From positions 1,826,855 to 1,890,854 of the forward strand of contig NW_015622544.1 in NCBI RefSeq assembly GCF_000835495.1: a stretch of DNA of 64,000 nt. Reading direction: 5' to 3'. Of the stretch, positions 46,584-57,466 are shown in pieces (within the stretch, counting starts at the first letter, position 1; the number at the start of each line of letters is the position of its first letter). The translations under genes were made by a program, and so were the position numbers. This DNA is from Cladophialophora immunda. Its lineage: Eukaryota; Ascomycota; Eurotiomycetes; Chaetothyriales; Herpotrichiellaceae. The notes beneath the pieces were generated by a model that saw nothing but the letters and a program-made list of their open reading frames with translations, was not told the DNA's origin and made no database searches.

Positions 46584-48557
46584 TTAGATCGCCCGTAGTC
46601 GTCGTGCAAGAAGCAGGCTCATCACGACGAACACGCCGATGCCCCCAAGAATGCCAAAGAACCAATACAAGCCCTCGGTGTTCTTGCCGGGAACATTGAC
46701 GTTCATGCCAAATAGACCGGTTATCAGATTCAAGGGCACGAGAATGGTCGCCAAAACTGTAATCTTTGCCAGGTTCTTGTTGGTGTGGTTACCCTTTAGA
46801 ATGTTGTCCACATTGAGCTGGGCAAGGTAGTTGGCGTGTGAGCGAGATAGCATCTTCTCCACGTGGCCCAAGTTCGACATCATCGTCACGACGTGATCTT
46901 GGATGTCGCCCAGGTACAACCCAATATCACCACGAGGGGTCATCTGGTACTGGTCGTTGCAGCGCTTTGCAAAGCCCTTGATGACGTCCGCTTTGCCGCC
47001 CAACAGCCGCATCATGTTAAGGACGCGCTTGCGGCATTCGCCAATCTGCCTGAGCAGAGCCAGGAAGTCATCCTCACGTGCAATAAACACTTGGTCCTCG
47101 ATGTTCTCGGATTCTTGCTCGGCATCGCGAATGATAGGCGCGAAGGAGTCGACGATGTCGTCGATCATGGCGTAACAAATGTAATCCGGGCCAAGGGAGA
47201 GGAAATCACCCAGCTTCGCGATCCGCTTGCGCACGTTCTTCGGATGTGGGTTGGGGCTGTAACTGAAGCTCAGCACTCCATCACCACAGACGACAATATA
47301 GACGTGGATCGGGTCGAGAAAGTCTTCATGGCCTTGGTCCATGTTGAATGACCTGAAACAGACAAAGTAGTATTGCGAAAACAATTCGACTTTTTCGCGA
47401 GCTTCTTGTGTCTCGATATCTTCCTGAGTGAGGCGATGGATCTTGAATGCCCTGCAAAGGACAGCAAGCTCGGCTCTGGTGGGATTCAGGACGTCAAGCC
47501 ACCATACACCACCATCAGGTCCGACCTCGAACAGATCACGGAATGTGGTGCCATCGGCTACAAAATCGCCCAGCTTCTTGGCACGCTGACCTTGGGTCAA
47601 TTCAGACGTAAACAGGAAGAACCTGTCAACGGGCTCTGGCGCAGGACGAGTTGTTCGGATAATGACCTCCTCTTCGGACGAGGAAGGCTGGCCGTTGTTC
47701 GAATCGTGGTGCGTCACCGGTTTCTCATAAAAACATTCGCCGTTGAGGACGGCATCTGGTTCTCCAGCGTGGCCATGGTGTTGTCGAAGATCCACAAAGG
47801 CCCGGCTGTCGGTTGAGACCTCGGTAACCTGGTCGTCCGGAATCTTGCCCTGTGCGCAGAGGGCGACGAACTCCTCGAGTTCCTCGAAATCAATCTTGTA
47901 GGTCTTTCCAGGTTCCTCGTCGGTTGGGAAGGTCACGTCCTCGCTGGCGTCCTTGTCCGTGCGCAGAGTAAGAGCAGGCGGGATGCTAATATTACTCAGC
48001 GTCGGACGCCTTTGATTGGTGCCGTTTGAGTAGGTGCGATTTCGGAAAGTCTCCAGGAGTGAGGACGCATGGCTTTCGGCAGTATTGGCGCGTTGTCGGC
48101 GGCGTGGTTCGGCAAAGGCTTCAATGGAGTTGGCTGGCGAAGTCGATCGGGAGGACGAGCTCTCTCGTGAACGATCGTTTCGCGGAAGACGGGTACGACC
48201 CTCGCGGTTGTTCGTATATCTCCTAGCATGAAGAGACGGGCGCCTGAGGCTGCTTTGTGGCCCGTCAAATTCCACATCGCTTTTGTCGTCATCTTCGATA
48301 GCATTCTCAAAGTCGCGAGTGATTGGATGTCTCTCTTGATCCCGCGTTTTCAGCAACGCGTTGTCCACAGAGGCCAGGTCTCGTTCTTCCATAGCGCTGG
48401 GTCTCGGCGTGGTCACTTGTAGCTCAACCGCGGGCACAGTCAAAGTGACATGCGCGGGATGGACACCCAATGTGTTTCGATGGTCATCCAGCTCAGGGGC
48501 TGGGGTACTATAGCGGCTGTCCATCTTCTCTTCTGGCGATGACCCAGACGACGACAT
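46584..48557 (-). CDS. CorA-type magnesium transporter (Mnr2/Alr1 group)
   Basis: 657-residue single-exon membrane transporter for Mg2+. The signature GMN (617-619, in GLFGMNVNVPG) ends the first of two C-terminal membrane helices; the second covers about 627-650 (LYWFFGILGGIGVFVVMSLL). Before them is the long cytosolic funnel region with FFLFTSELTQGQRAK, WWLDVLNPTRAEL and RLTQEDIETQEAREKVELF. The first 200 residues are a polar Arg/Ser-rich extension typical of fungal Alr/Mnr2 proteins. Whether it works at the plasma membrane (Alr1) or vacuole (Mnr2) cannot be decided here. It is divergent from SPC1. Confidence 0.92.
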   Translation of the reverse strand: MSSSGSSPEEKMDSRYSTPAPELDDHRNTLGVHPAHVTLTVPAVELQVTTPRPSAMEERDLASVDNALLKTRDQERHPITRDFENAIEDDDKSDVEFDGPQSSLRRPSLHARRYTNNREGRTRLPRNDRSRESSSSRSTSPANSIEAFAEPRRRQRANTAESHASSLLETFRNRTYSNGTNQRRPTLSNISIPPALTLRTDKDASEDVTFPTDEEPGKTYKIDFEELEEFVALCAQGKIPDDQVTEVSTDSRAFVDLRQHHGHAGEPDAVLNGECFYEKPVTHHDSNNGQPSSSEEEVIIRTTRPAPEPVDRFFLFTSELTQGQRAKKLGDFVADGTTFRDLFEVGPDGGVWWLDVLNPTRAELAVLCRAFKIHRLTQEDIETQEAREKVELFSQYYFVCFRSFNMDQGHEDFLDPIHVYIVVCGDGVLSFSYSPNPHPKNVRKRIAKLGDFLSLGPDYICYAMIDDIVDSFAPIIRDAEQESENIEDQVFIAREDDFLALLRQIGECRKRVLNMMRLLGGKADVIKGFAKRCNDQYQMTPRGDIGLYLGDIQDHVVTMMSNLGHVEKMLSRSHANYLAQLNVDNILKGNHTNKNLAKITVLATILVPLNLITGLFGMNVNVPGKNTEGLYWFFGILGGIGVFVVMSLLLARRLRAI

Positions 48558-49937
48558 TTTGAGCCGAACTTTCCTTCTGATGCAGACTCCAACAGCCTCG
48601 TCGGCACTGTATCCAGTGCAACCAATGCGCTAATTATGCCACTTTGTAAGATGCGACGGCGAAAGAGTCGCCAGCCAGGGAAGAAGGTGCTCCAAGGTAT
48701 CCAAACAGCCAGAACCGTCTCTTTTTCAAATAAAGAATATTGGTATATCCCCAGGCCAGGTACGGCCAGGGATGGGTTTGCAGCTCCGAAGGGCCAGTTA
48801 CGGAGGTCGAGTTGTAGCGCCGGTGAAGACCATGCAGGAGGTGCCTAGCAAAGGGCGAATGAAGGAGAAGATTGTAGAGCCCGCCAACTTGAAGGCCGGA
48901 GGAGAGTGAACGTCGCTATCGAGCGCCAGGGTGGAAGGTTCGAAAGCACAGATAGGAAAGACTGTTAAACAGCCTTCCTATGCCTTTGAATACTGGAGGT
49001 ATGGGATTTCCGGGTAATGAGAGAGACAAAAACTCGGACAGACAGGTCGGCCAGTCCAAGTAGTCAATCTTAGATAGATGGGCGGATGGAGTAGAGTCGG
49101 AGGCGTCAGAGAAGGGCGATATGTCGCAGCGCCGATTTCTGCAGTATGCAGCCACGGGATGAGGAAGTGTCCGACGGAAGTCAAGGGCGATGTAAAAGGC
49201 CAGGGAGGAGGAAAAAAAAGTGTGTGAAAAGGTGGGGAGAAGTTGGGTTGCTATTATGCAACTTCGATGTCACTGGGGAAAAGGGCAAAAGGTGAGGAGA
49301 GAAAAAAGACGCTGACGGTCAAGACGAAGGAAAAATTTATGCTGAACCACCCAACAGGTTACCCGCAGGCAAGTGGGCTACAGGCCCAGGGCAGGCATGG
49401 GCAGGGGGAAGGGGTTGATGGGTAGACGGAACCAGACTGCTCACCAACCAGGAGGACCTAAACCTCAGCAGAAGAGTCACGATTAGTGGGCATTGGGCGT
49501 GGCTCCCCCTTTAGCGAGAGGCATTTTTGCACGCCCATCGCGCCGGCAAGGCATTGTGTTCGGATTCGCCCGCAGGCCCCCGAACAGCCAGTCAGAACCA
49601 GAATTCCTTCACGGTCAATCGCCGAGATCTAGGTCCCCCTGGGCCCCTGCTGCAACCCCTCTTCCCCCCCTTCTCTTAACCAGAACTAGCCGAGATCGCG
49701 TCTGGTTCAGGCTTGGAGAACCTGGCAGACCACCCGTGAGGGGGTCCATAAGCCTGGCAGCTCCGGAGCTTGTTTTGAAGCCAAGTATCGCGACTCGAGG
49801 CCACCTTTGGTCTTTGCCTTGCTCACACCACAACAACAAAGCACCCCGTTCATGCTGGTATCCTCGATCCCAGCAAGAACGTTCACCAACCATTGGATTT
49901 AATCGCTCATCTCCCGGGAAGACCAGAGCCATTACCC
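48558..49937. promoter_or_regulatory. Divergent 1.4-kb region, CorA transporter / SPC1
   Basis: No gene is supported. A 160-codon frame at 49493-49975 overlaps the SPC1 start and looks like chance. The region has an A-rich stretch near 49200-49340 and G/C-rich low-complexity DNA near 49370-49410 and 49630-49680. Confidence 0.45.
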
Positions 49938-50409
49938 ATGGACGCCGTAATTTCTCAGCTGCAAGACCTCTTTGAAGGTCAAATAGTATGTCCGGAAATG
50001 ATCAGCCTATACACCTCCCTCCCCCTCTCAGCTCATCTAAAACCGCAGCTTTCCGATCCTGACTCGTTGCAACCAGGATTGTGACGGTCAGCGTCTTGCA
50101 GAGCGAATTTCCTCTGCCGTCCTAACCATCTCCTCCGTAAGGCTCCCTCCCATTCGACAGTCCTTCAAAGACTGGGTGTCACCTTCTGTTGGCGGCTGAT
50201 TAACACACTTGCAGATTCTTGCTCTGATAATGGGCTTCATTGACCAAGACATCTATCTGACTATGTGGATTGGTTTGGCCGGCGCCCTACTTGCAATGTT
50301 TTTTGTCGTTCCTCCCTGGCCGGCCTACAATCAACATCCTCAGCCTTGGCTTGGTTCCCAAACAGCATTGCCGCCAGGGGGGATCGTGGTGGGAACACAG
50401 GCGAGATGA
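49938..50409 (+). CDS. SPC1: Signal peptidase complex subunit Spc1
   Basis: 100-residue ER membrane protein assembled from three exons: 49938-49985, 50077-50136 and 50215-50409, with phase-0 GT-AG introns (GTATGT...CCAG and GTAAGG...GCAG). Spc1/SPCS1 is a small non-catalytic subunit of the signal peptidase complex. Visible hallmarks: the N-terminal DLFEGQIDCDGQRLAERI segment (family: D-x-x-GQ-x-LAE), two membrane helices at about 27-45 and 49-68 forming a hairpin, and the conserved FVVPPWPAYNQHP motif (66-78) after the second. The C-terminal 20 residues are Gly/Pro-rich. Only the third exon is long enough to show as a frame; the first two were found by splice reading. Confidence 0.88.
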
Positions 50410-50776
50410 GAATATGTGTGGATTTTCCGAGGATGAATGTAACGGGTCACAACAACTTCGGGTTATTTTTGGCCTGATTTTCTTGTTCAATGCTTGTGCT
50501 CAAACCCCCATGGTCATCGTTTCCTCGTTCCCTAATCCTTGGTTGTCAATGCATTCGGCCATCACAGTCATCAAAATTTTGTCCTGGCGTGAGTCACTCA
50601 GCCATTCCAAGGCACCGCATGTCAGACTTGGTCCACCTGCTTGACCTTCTCGCCTCTGTACGGCTATGCGTGTCTCCCCACCAACACTGCCAGACGCCGC
50701 ATCGTACTTCAATCAAGGCTGTGATTCCTCCCCAAGGACATCCGGGATATGTCTGAATTCTCCTTTGACTCATCAT
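50410..50776. other. Convergent spacer SPC1 / RBX1
   Basis: 367 bases between the 3' ends; no gene is seen. Confidence 0.5.
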
Positions 50777-51310
<534 letters not shown>

Positions 51311-52211
51311 TTGACTGTCTAGGACGGTTGTCGCTTTTCTTCGACAGTAAGTAGGAAAGTGCGGGGATGGTAGAGGCAGCGGAACAGGAAGGGTTCAATG
51401 TGGTTTGGGAGGCTAGTGTCAAGTTCTCTGGTTGAGTCCGGTGTGGATACGCTGAAAATGACAATGGCTGAAGAGGAGATGGAGGACAGGGCGTGATGAA
51501 GTGGAAATCAAAGGCTCTCCAGGCCAAACTGCGGAGTTGATGGATGAGCAAGACACAAGGCTGAAGTGAATGAATGGCTGAGGATGGTTCCCGAACCAAG
51601 ATTGGTCAGAGCGGCGCCGCCTCGCAGCCTGGTTGACTGGCTGGCTGGGTGGCGATAATGCGCTTCCCCCCTGTGACCCTCTAACACGCCCCTCGCCGCC
51701 CAGCCGCAGCACTGCCTTGGCCCCTGGGGGCGCCTCCGCCCTCCCACCTTATTATTTGTTGTCCTTCCTCCCTCTTGTCGCAGGCTCCTGCGTCACCCGA
51801 ACTCATTCGCTTTCTTTGTCCCTTCAATACACCTCCGCGGTTCACCAATCTGGTTCAACAATATCTTCATTTCTATCAATACAACGATTGCGTTTCAGAC
51901 CAATCCTCTGTCGCAGGGATAGACTTGGTCGCTCGCGCCTCAGAAACCACAGTACGTTCAGACAATGAACACTTACACTTCAACCTTCAACCGCATCTCA
52001 CATCAACCACGACGACCTACTCTGAGACCCTACGCTTCGCCACACCGTAAACGCTCAAGATAGACGCCCACTGACACTCTCGGCTGGTCTCTTTGTCCTC
52101 TGGCGTGCCATTCAGTATTCGTTTATCTCTGAGCGTTCTGCATTTCATTATTCCTTATCTACAGGCCCTGGGCTGCCGATTTCATCAGGCCCATCAAATT
52201 CCTCAAACACA
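51311..52211. promoter_or_regulatory. Divergent region RBX1 / PNRC-like gene
   Basis: 901 bases. The left part is the RBX1 leader. The right part (51750-52211) is C/T-rich with many CAAC/TCAAC motifs and should be the long 5' leader of the PNRC-like gene. Confidence 0.45.
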
Positions 52212-53489
52212 ATGTCGGCGGTAGCTGCGACTCCGGCGCATCAAGCTCCCCGAGGCCCTCGCCGTTCAGGAAAGAAGCCTCGACCGTCAGACACTGGTGA
52301 CAGCGCTCCAGCTCCTGCTGCACCAGCTGCAGGTCCTCAGCGCAACCCCTCCCCCACTATGGGTGGTACAACAAAGAACAACATCAAAGGTCAACACCGC
52401 AAACCTCCACAAGGCAATAACAAGTCGCAAACAGAAGGAAAGCATGGCAACAACCAACAGGAGAAGGTCAAGCCGACACCGACACCCATGAAACCAGCCG
52501 CGTACGCCGGATCTGCTTTCCAACAATCCCCAGCCCCTTCTGCTCTGCCTCTCCCAAGCTTCTACTCCAAATCTCTACCGACCACAAGCTTCATGCCACA
52601 ACAGGCCCCCACCTCAGAAGATACCAGCTCCCACGACTCTTCAGTCACACCAGGCGAAGAATCACCCAGCAAGCGAGAATCCACTCCATGTGACTTTCTC
52701 TTTGAAGCTGCCCGACAGGCAAGGGCGACTCCTCGGGGTGAGAGCCCTGCCACACGTTCCGGCAATCTCTCTGTTGCGAATGGAAGTCCTGCTTCTCAGT
52801 CACCCGCACCCCGAGAAGGCGACCCCATGTTTCCCTTCGAGCTGGAGGGTGCCAACCCTGGAGAGGACGGATCTTCATTTGCCACCCCTTACAAAGATCG
52901 CATTGAGGCCCTGCGATCCACAAAGTCGACGTCCACAGGAGGCAAGAGCATGGACGAGAACGAGCGCAAGGCGAAATCGGAGGCATTGAAGAAGTTGCTC
53001 ATGAAATCAAGTGGTCGAGAGAGCAGCATCGACGGTGAATCCGTCACCGATTCGAACCCTTTTAATGCCAGAGCCCCGTATTCAGCCGGTCCTCCCCTCC
53101 CACAGGCCCAGGTTCGCTCCAGCTCGAACCCTGGTACCCCGGTTTACAAGCATGAGAACTCTGTCTACCATTCTCCGCAGAACTTCGCCCCGGTAGGGTA
53201 CCCATTCTCGGCCGGCCAGATGTATACTCCAAAGCGAACGAACTCTTCCCGGCTTAGGCATGTCTATGGTGCACAGAGCGAGCCGGAGTACGCCGAGTTG
53301 TCTTCCGATAGCGCAATATCGCCACCGACGGTTTCGCGAAAACATACCGCTCGTCAACAGTCACAGTATACTACAGGGTCATCCGTGAACCACCCGCAGA
53401 TGCCGACTCACCGATCTAAGCCTAGTGCGCAACAACTTGAGGATGATTTGAGAAGGGTGTTGAAGCTGGACATTACGTCTCGAGGATGA
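52212..53489 (+). CDS. PNRC/EDC-type mRNA decapping activator
   Basis: 425-residue, mostly disordered protein rich in Pro/Ser/Gln, single exon. Residues 98-117 (YAGSAFQQSPAPSALPLPSF) form a PNRC-type motif: an aromatic-AGS segment followed by the short proline-rich SALPLPSF. In yeast Edc1/Edc2 and human PNRC2 this kind of segment binds the Dcp1 EVH1 domain and activates Dcp2 decapping. The C-terminus carries a short amphipathic LEDDLRRVLKLD segment that looks conserved and may be another binding site. A helical ENERKAKSEALKKLLMK stretch lies near 250-265. The link to decapping is motif-based inference; the family is known in fungi as PNRC domain proteins. Confidence 0.75.
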   Translation: MSAVAATPAHQAPRGPRRSGKKPRPSDTGDSAPAPAAPAAGPQRNPSPTMGGTTKNNIKGQHRKPPQGNNKSQTEGKHGNNQQEKVKPTPTPMKPAAYAGSAFQQSPAPSALPLPSFYSKSLPTTSFMPQQAPTSEDTSSHDSSVTPGEESPSKRESTPCDFLFEAARQARATPRGESPATRSGNLSVANGSPASQSPAPREGDPMFPFELEGANPGEDGSSFATPYKDRIEALRSTKSTSTGGKSMDENERKAKSEALKKLLMKSSGRESSIDGESVTDSNPFNARAPYSAGPPLPQAQVRSSSNPGTPVYKHENSVYHSPQNFAPVGYPFSAGQMYTPKRTNSSRLRHVYGAQSEPEYAELSSDSAISPPTVSRKHTARQQSQYTTGSSVNHPQMPTHRSKPSAQQLEDDLRRVLKLDITSRG

Positions 53490-54432
53490 CTCATTCTGGG
53501 AGTAGTGTCATTTGACATTTAGATGAAACTAAAGCAGAACAAGGGGCTGGATCAATGTACGAAGACCATGGTTTATGATCTTCATGAGACGAATCGGGTC
53601 AGGACGACAAGAATTTGTCAGTTTTGGGTTGGTTCACGTGGTGGACTACTGGCACGGAAGTTATCTCTGAAAGATCATATCGTGGAGCAGATTTGGAAAG
53701 TATGGAAACTAAAGACTGGTCATTCTTTTGAGGTGGATCTCATTTGTTCCCGAAGGGATGATGGTGCTGGACACATACCTTCATACCTAACGAAGCCCTT
53801 TTTGTTTTGTAGACGAGTGTCAATTCTCTGCTGTTGCTCTGGCTCAAGTCCACAATAAGCCCGTTGGTCAGACTCTGTGAACACGGTACCTTTGGCCGCA
53901 TAATCCCGCAGATGCAACGGGACACGCCAGGACGATAATTCCCCATATGCTTGCCTCATGGGTTGCAACCCCCAGAAGACAGCCGGCCCATCCGATCGCA
54001 TTCATCCCCTTCGTCTCGGTGATGGACGGGGAACGTAGAATCTCTCAGCGCTGTGTCGTCTTCCGACACATACTTGTAGATGACGGTGTCGTCCGTTGGC
54101 ATACCCCGCCGACATGGTATACCACGGGCGGGTATCCAAAGAGTCTAGACTCGTGGGAGGATGGTCATCAATCATTCGCGCATTTCATCATCGTCTCCTC
54201 CGCCATCCTGCCAGGGCCCGTTCCCGGGGGACGTAGTCGCTGATCGAGCTGGTTGTCCCGATCGGTACCCGGTGAAAGAAGCCCGCCTCCCTGACATATC
54301 AGAACCTCCAGATGGTGCTCAATCCAGCACTCTCAGTGTTGTGAAAACAATTGATTCTCAAGAATTCTGGGCGCCGCGCGCGCGCGTGGCCAACCGGTTC
54401 GCGGCCACCGCTACCCTCCAACCACGCTCAGC
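53490..54432. other. Gene-free region between PNRC-like gene and BUD31
   Basis: 943 bases between convergent genes. A (CG)6 alternating run at 54375-54386 lies 46 bases past the BUD31 stop. No gene is seen. Confidence 0.5.
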
Positions 54433-54918
54433 TCAATCACTGCTCGCACACCCTCTGCACCCGCAATTGACGCACTGGAGCCCGCCACCACCACCACCAC
54501 CGCCCTCGCCCTCGCCCGCCTCGCCGTCCCTCTTCAACGACGCCTTGGGCACACGGCAGATGCAGGTGCCCTGGAAATTCGTCTCCTTGGTCTGCACGCA
54601 CCGCAGGCAGCACAGCTTCTCGTACCCCTGCTTCTTCCACTTGGCGATCAGGGCCGCGTCCGCGTAGCCGTTCTTGATCAGCCACTCGTACAGCGGCTTC
54701 GAGATGGCCTCGCGCTGGTAGTACAGGTCGTAGACGTAGCGGGAGCGGGCGTGCGAGATCTGGAAGATGGGCCACAGGGCCTCGTGCTTCTTCTTGCCCT
54801 CGTGCGACGCGTTCTGGGCGTCGCGCATCTTGTTCGCGTACTCGAGGAGCGTGTCTTCGATGTCCTCGAATCCCGCTGGGGGCGGCTTCTTGTGAGCCCG
54901 AGAGCGGACGGGAGGCAT
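54433..54918 (-). CDS. BUD31: Pre-mRNA splicing factor Bud31 (Cwf14)
   Basis: 161-residue nuclear protein of the NTC-related part of the spliceosome, single exon. The start [13 protein letters not shown] and the core with [37 protein letters not shown] and [15 protein letters not shown] fit the family closely. Zinc-binding cysteines are visible at 103, 104, 107, 119, 121 and at 149, 152, 154, 157 (CVNCGCRGC). Odd feature: between [11 protein letters not shown] and the last Cys cluster lies an extra [11 protein letters not shown] stretch (about 133-147) where homologs have only a short linker. The frame continues upstream, but the start at 54918 matches the family. Confidence 0.93.
   Translation of the reverse strand: MPPVRSRAHKKPPPAGFEDIEDTLLEYANKMRDAQNASHEGKKKHEALWPIFQISHARSRYVYDLYYQREAISKPLYEWLIKNGYADAALIAKWKKQGYEKLCCLRCVQTKETNFQGTCICRVPKASLKRDGEAGEGEGGGGGGGGLQCVNCGCRGCASSD
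54478..54520 (+). repeat. CCA/CCCTCG repeat coding the Bud31 glycine tract
   Basis: Plus-strand CCACCACC and CCCTCG units encode, on the minus strand, the glycine/glutamate insertion in Bud31. Confidence 0.7.
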
Positions 54919-55705
54919 TATTGGTTTTTGTTTTCTTTTTCCTTTCGGTGGAGAATGCAAGGGGTTTATTGTGTCGGTGGAATGTAATGACCTTGGCTTT
55001 GAAAACAGGTGTGTATCTGTAGGGGTGATTTCTGTCGTGGCAGTCCGTGAGCAGGGGGAGGAGGTCGTGGAGGCGAGTGAGTTATATTCTCTCGGATCGA
55101 GCGAGAAGTGGCAGGCAAGGCTGCGGCGACCAAACTGCGGCCCCCCGCCGGAAAAATAAATTGGCAATATGACGTAACCAGCAGGTTTGCCGAAATATTC
55201 AGCCTCGTCCCAGGTAAAGCGGCGTGAGATGCTTACGATGCTCACGGATCGTTCTGGTTCCTACACGGGGGAAGAATTGGAGGCAAAGGGTGACGAATGC
55301 ACTTTGACAAGGATGAGGGCGATTGCACGCATGATCTCGCAACTGGGTAATACCCAGGGAGCAATAGAGGACCTCGCACATGATAGCACTCACCCATCTT
55401 CTGGTTCTTGCGAGCGGTTCGCAGATTAACGTTGCCCCGGCAGGGTTGCCGTGCTGGAATGTCAGCGAGGAAGTGTCTCCCTGGAGCTGAAGTGCTCCGC
55501 TACGTGAAACGAAGAATGACAGGTCCTGGGCCACGGAAGAAAGAATTGGGTCATTAGGTTATTTCCATCCCTTCCCAAAAAGGCTGCTTCCATCAAAAGA
55601 TGATCCAAACGAGCACAAACACCCAGTGATTTAGACGATCATGGCGTTTTCACACCCTGGACAGGGCTTCAGTACTACGCATGCTCGGCAACACCACAAT
55701 GAAGA
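54919..55705. other. BUD31 promoter and spacer
   Basis: 787 bases between two minus-strand genes. The right part contains the 3' end of the membrane-protein gene. There is no supported gene; a 111-codon minus frame at 55199-55534 has no recognisable feature. Confidence 0.45.
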
Positions 55706-57466
55706 TCAGGTTTCCCAATTGGAGACTAGGGTCGAGCCTGAATCATGGCTGCGATGGGTCCTGACCCAAAGATTCGAGGTCGTGGGCAGGAGATTTGCTA
55801 ATTCGGAATACGGGCCCGGACTAGGGTCTGCGGTTGTGTGGCGACTCAATGGGCTGCCATTGTTGAGACTGCCAAAGCTCCTCGAAGTAGGGGGTGGGGT
55901 CGTGGGTGAGAACAGGACTTTGCTGAATGGTGTGCTGCTCCGCCAACTGCCGCTTCTTGGACGGGTACAGACGCCGTCTGCGACGCTGAAGACGGCGCTT
56001 TCGAGGACGTCGAGCTTGTCCATTTCGACCCCCGTTGAGGAAGAGAGCGGGAGGTACCCCTGGCCGTCACCGTACGCCGGCGTCATGAGCGCTGGAGAAG
56101 AGGACACCGATGAGCCGCGTTTTAGATTCTCTCCGGGAAGTGATTGAATCATCCAGTCAATCTTTGACTCAGGGACGTCCTTGGTGATGTGGTGGTGCCG
56201 CTTCCACAGGAATAGGATCCTGATCACACCGACTAGCAGTAACGATATTACCACAGCAGCGACGATGAGGAAAGCAATGGAGACTTCCACGGTGCGAACT
56301 ATGACACTCATCGGGCGCGTTGCGGGATGAGGGTAAAAGGTGTCTTTGCTGATGGTGTAAGCCTGGTATAGTCGAAACATCTCTTCACCAGAGGGAGCGT
56401 TCACTTGAATGTCGCCATCGATGGTTGGCCGGAAGAGATTGGGCCAGAACTGCGAATGCAACATGGCGCTTAGATGGCTGTTGTTGTAGAAGACTGCTGG
56501 GTACGACTCGAAGAAGGAAAAGTCGTGCGGTCTCTTCCTCGTGATGTCGCATTCGATTTTGGTAAACGAAGATTGTTGGATCGGCCCAATGCCAAAGTTC
56601 CCCACGTCAGGGTCTGGTGGATATGGCGCGTGCTTGAAACTGACAGCCATCAGAGCCACTGACATGTTAGTCATGTCGCTGCCAGCGCCTGAAGGTTGGA
56701 CTGTTGATGTTATCCAGACAACGCCGTAGTTCCAAAATTGGGTATTCGTCCATTCGCCGTAAACTTGGGCGTCATACATGTAAGCGTTCTGTTGCCATTC
56801 GTCAGAGAAAAGGGACCAAAGACCCGGGACTTCGTACAAGGCTCCCAAAGCGGTGCGGCTGTAATTATAGTTTCCGACTGCTTCCAGGCTGATCAAAGTC
56901 TGTGGGGTCGAGTGACATTTGACAGCGAAAGTTGAGTTCCAATCTTCAGCCTTGTAGACCCAGTCCGTATTCAGGTCGGGGAGGAAATCGAGCAATTGAT
57001 CTCTCGGAAATTTCGCTCGATCGAGCGTATCCATGATCTTCTGCCATCTGACTGTGTTATCAATCTCATCCTGCATCGTCCTCGTCGCCATGGTGCCTTG
57101 AGTCGGGCGATGAGGAGTGATAGACCCTGTCCGAGTAGAAACCTTTGCAACTACTCCAGCCAGAATCCCGCCCACGTTCAGAAGGACGACCAGGATACCC
57201 TGGATTCCTAACGTACGGTGCCTCGAGGAGAACAGCCGGGATTTAAATAAGCGAACGACGTCCCAAACCTCCGAGGGGCTCGTCGAGGTCACCAGGGACG
57301 AAAGCGGGACATTTCGACTGTGGCTCAGCCTTACCGCGCTGGTCTGCCAGAAGAGTCGAGCAACTGTGGATGATGCCAGGAAACAGACAAGAGTAATCGT
57401 GACGGTGATTACAGCCTGAACTTCGGCCAACGTCCATCTTGTCGTGACTACCACCCAGGCAGCCAT
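55706..57466 (-). CDS. Uncharacterised fungal membrane protein with large ectodomain
   Basis: 586 residues from the first ATG (57466, context ACCATGG); the open frame extends 9 codons further upstream without an ATG. I do not recognise the family. Visible architecture: hydrophobic helices at about 15-40 and 88-110, a region of about 280 residues with several N-glycosylation sequons (NST, NYS, NMS, NNS) that is likely extracellular, a strong membrane helix at about 394-421 (FLIVAAVVISLLLVGVIRILFL), then a basic stop-transfer KRHHH and a Ser/Pro-rich cytosolic tail of about 160 residues. The shape resembles fungal cell-surface proteins of unknown function. No enzyme motif is seen. Confidence 0.75.
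   Translation of the reverse strand: MAAWVVVTTRWTLAEVQAVITVTITLVCFLASSTVARLFWQTSAVRLSHSRNVPLSSLVTSTSPSEVWDVVRLFKSRLFSSRHRTLGIQGILVVLLNVGGILAGVVAKVSTRTGSITPHRPTQGTMATRTMQDEIDNTVRWQKIMDTLDRAKFPRDQLLDFLPDLNTDWVYKAEDWNSTFAVKCHSTPQTLISLEAVGNYNYSRTALGALYEVPGLWSLFSDEWQQNAYMYDAQVYGEWTNTQFWNYGVVWITSTVQPSGAGSDMTNMSVALMAVSFKHAPYPPDPDVGNFGIGPIQQSSFTKIECDITRKRPHDFSFFESYPAVFYNNSHLSAMLHSQFWPNLFRPTIDGDIQVNAPSGEEMFRLYQAYTISKDTFYPHPATRPMSVIVRTVEVSIAFLIVAAVVISLLLVGVIRILFLWKRHHHITKDVPESKIDWMIQSLPGENLKRGSSVSSSPALMTPAYGDGQGYLPLSSSTGVEMDKLDVLESAVFSVADGVCTRPRSGSWRSSTPFSKVLFSPTTPPPTSRSFGSLNNGSPLSRHTTADPSPGPYSELANLLPTTSNLWVRTHRSHDSGSTLVSNWET

Noticed and set aside
49493..49975. 160-codon plus-strand frame upstream of SPC1
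   Set aside because: It overlaps the SPC1 first exon in another frame; composition matches chance translation of C-rich leader DNA.
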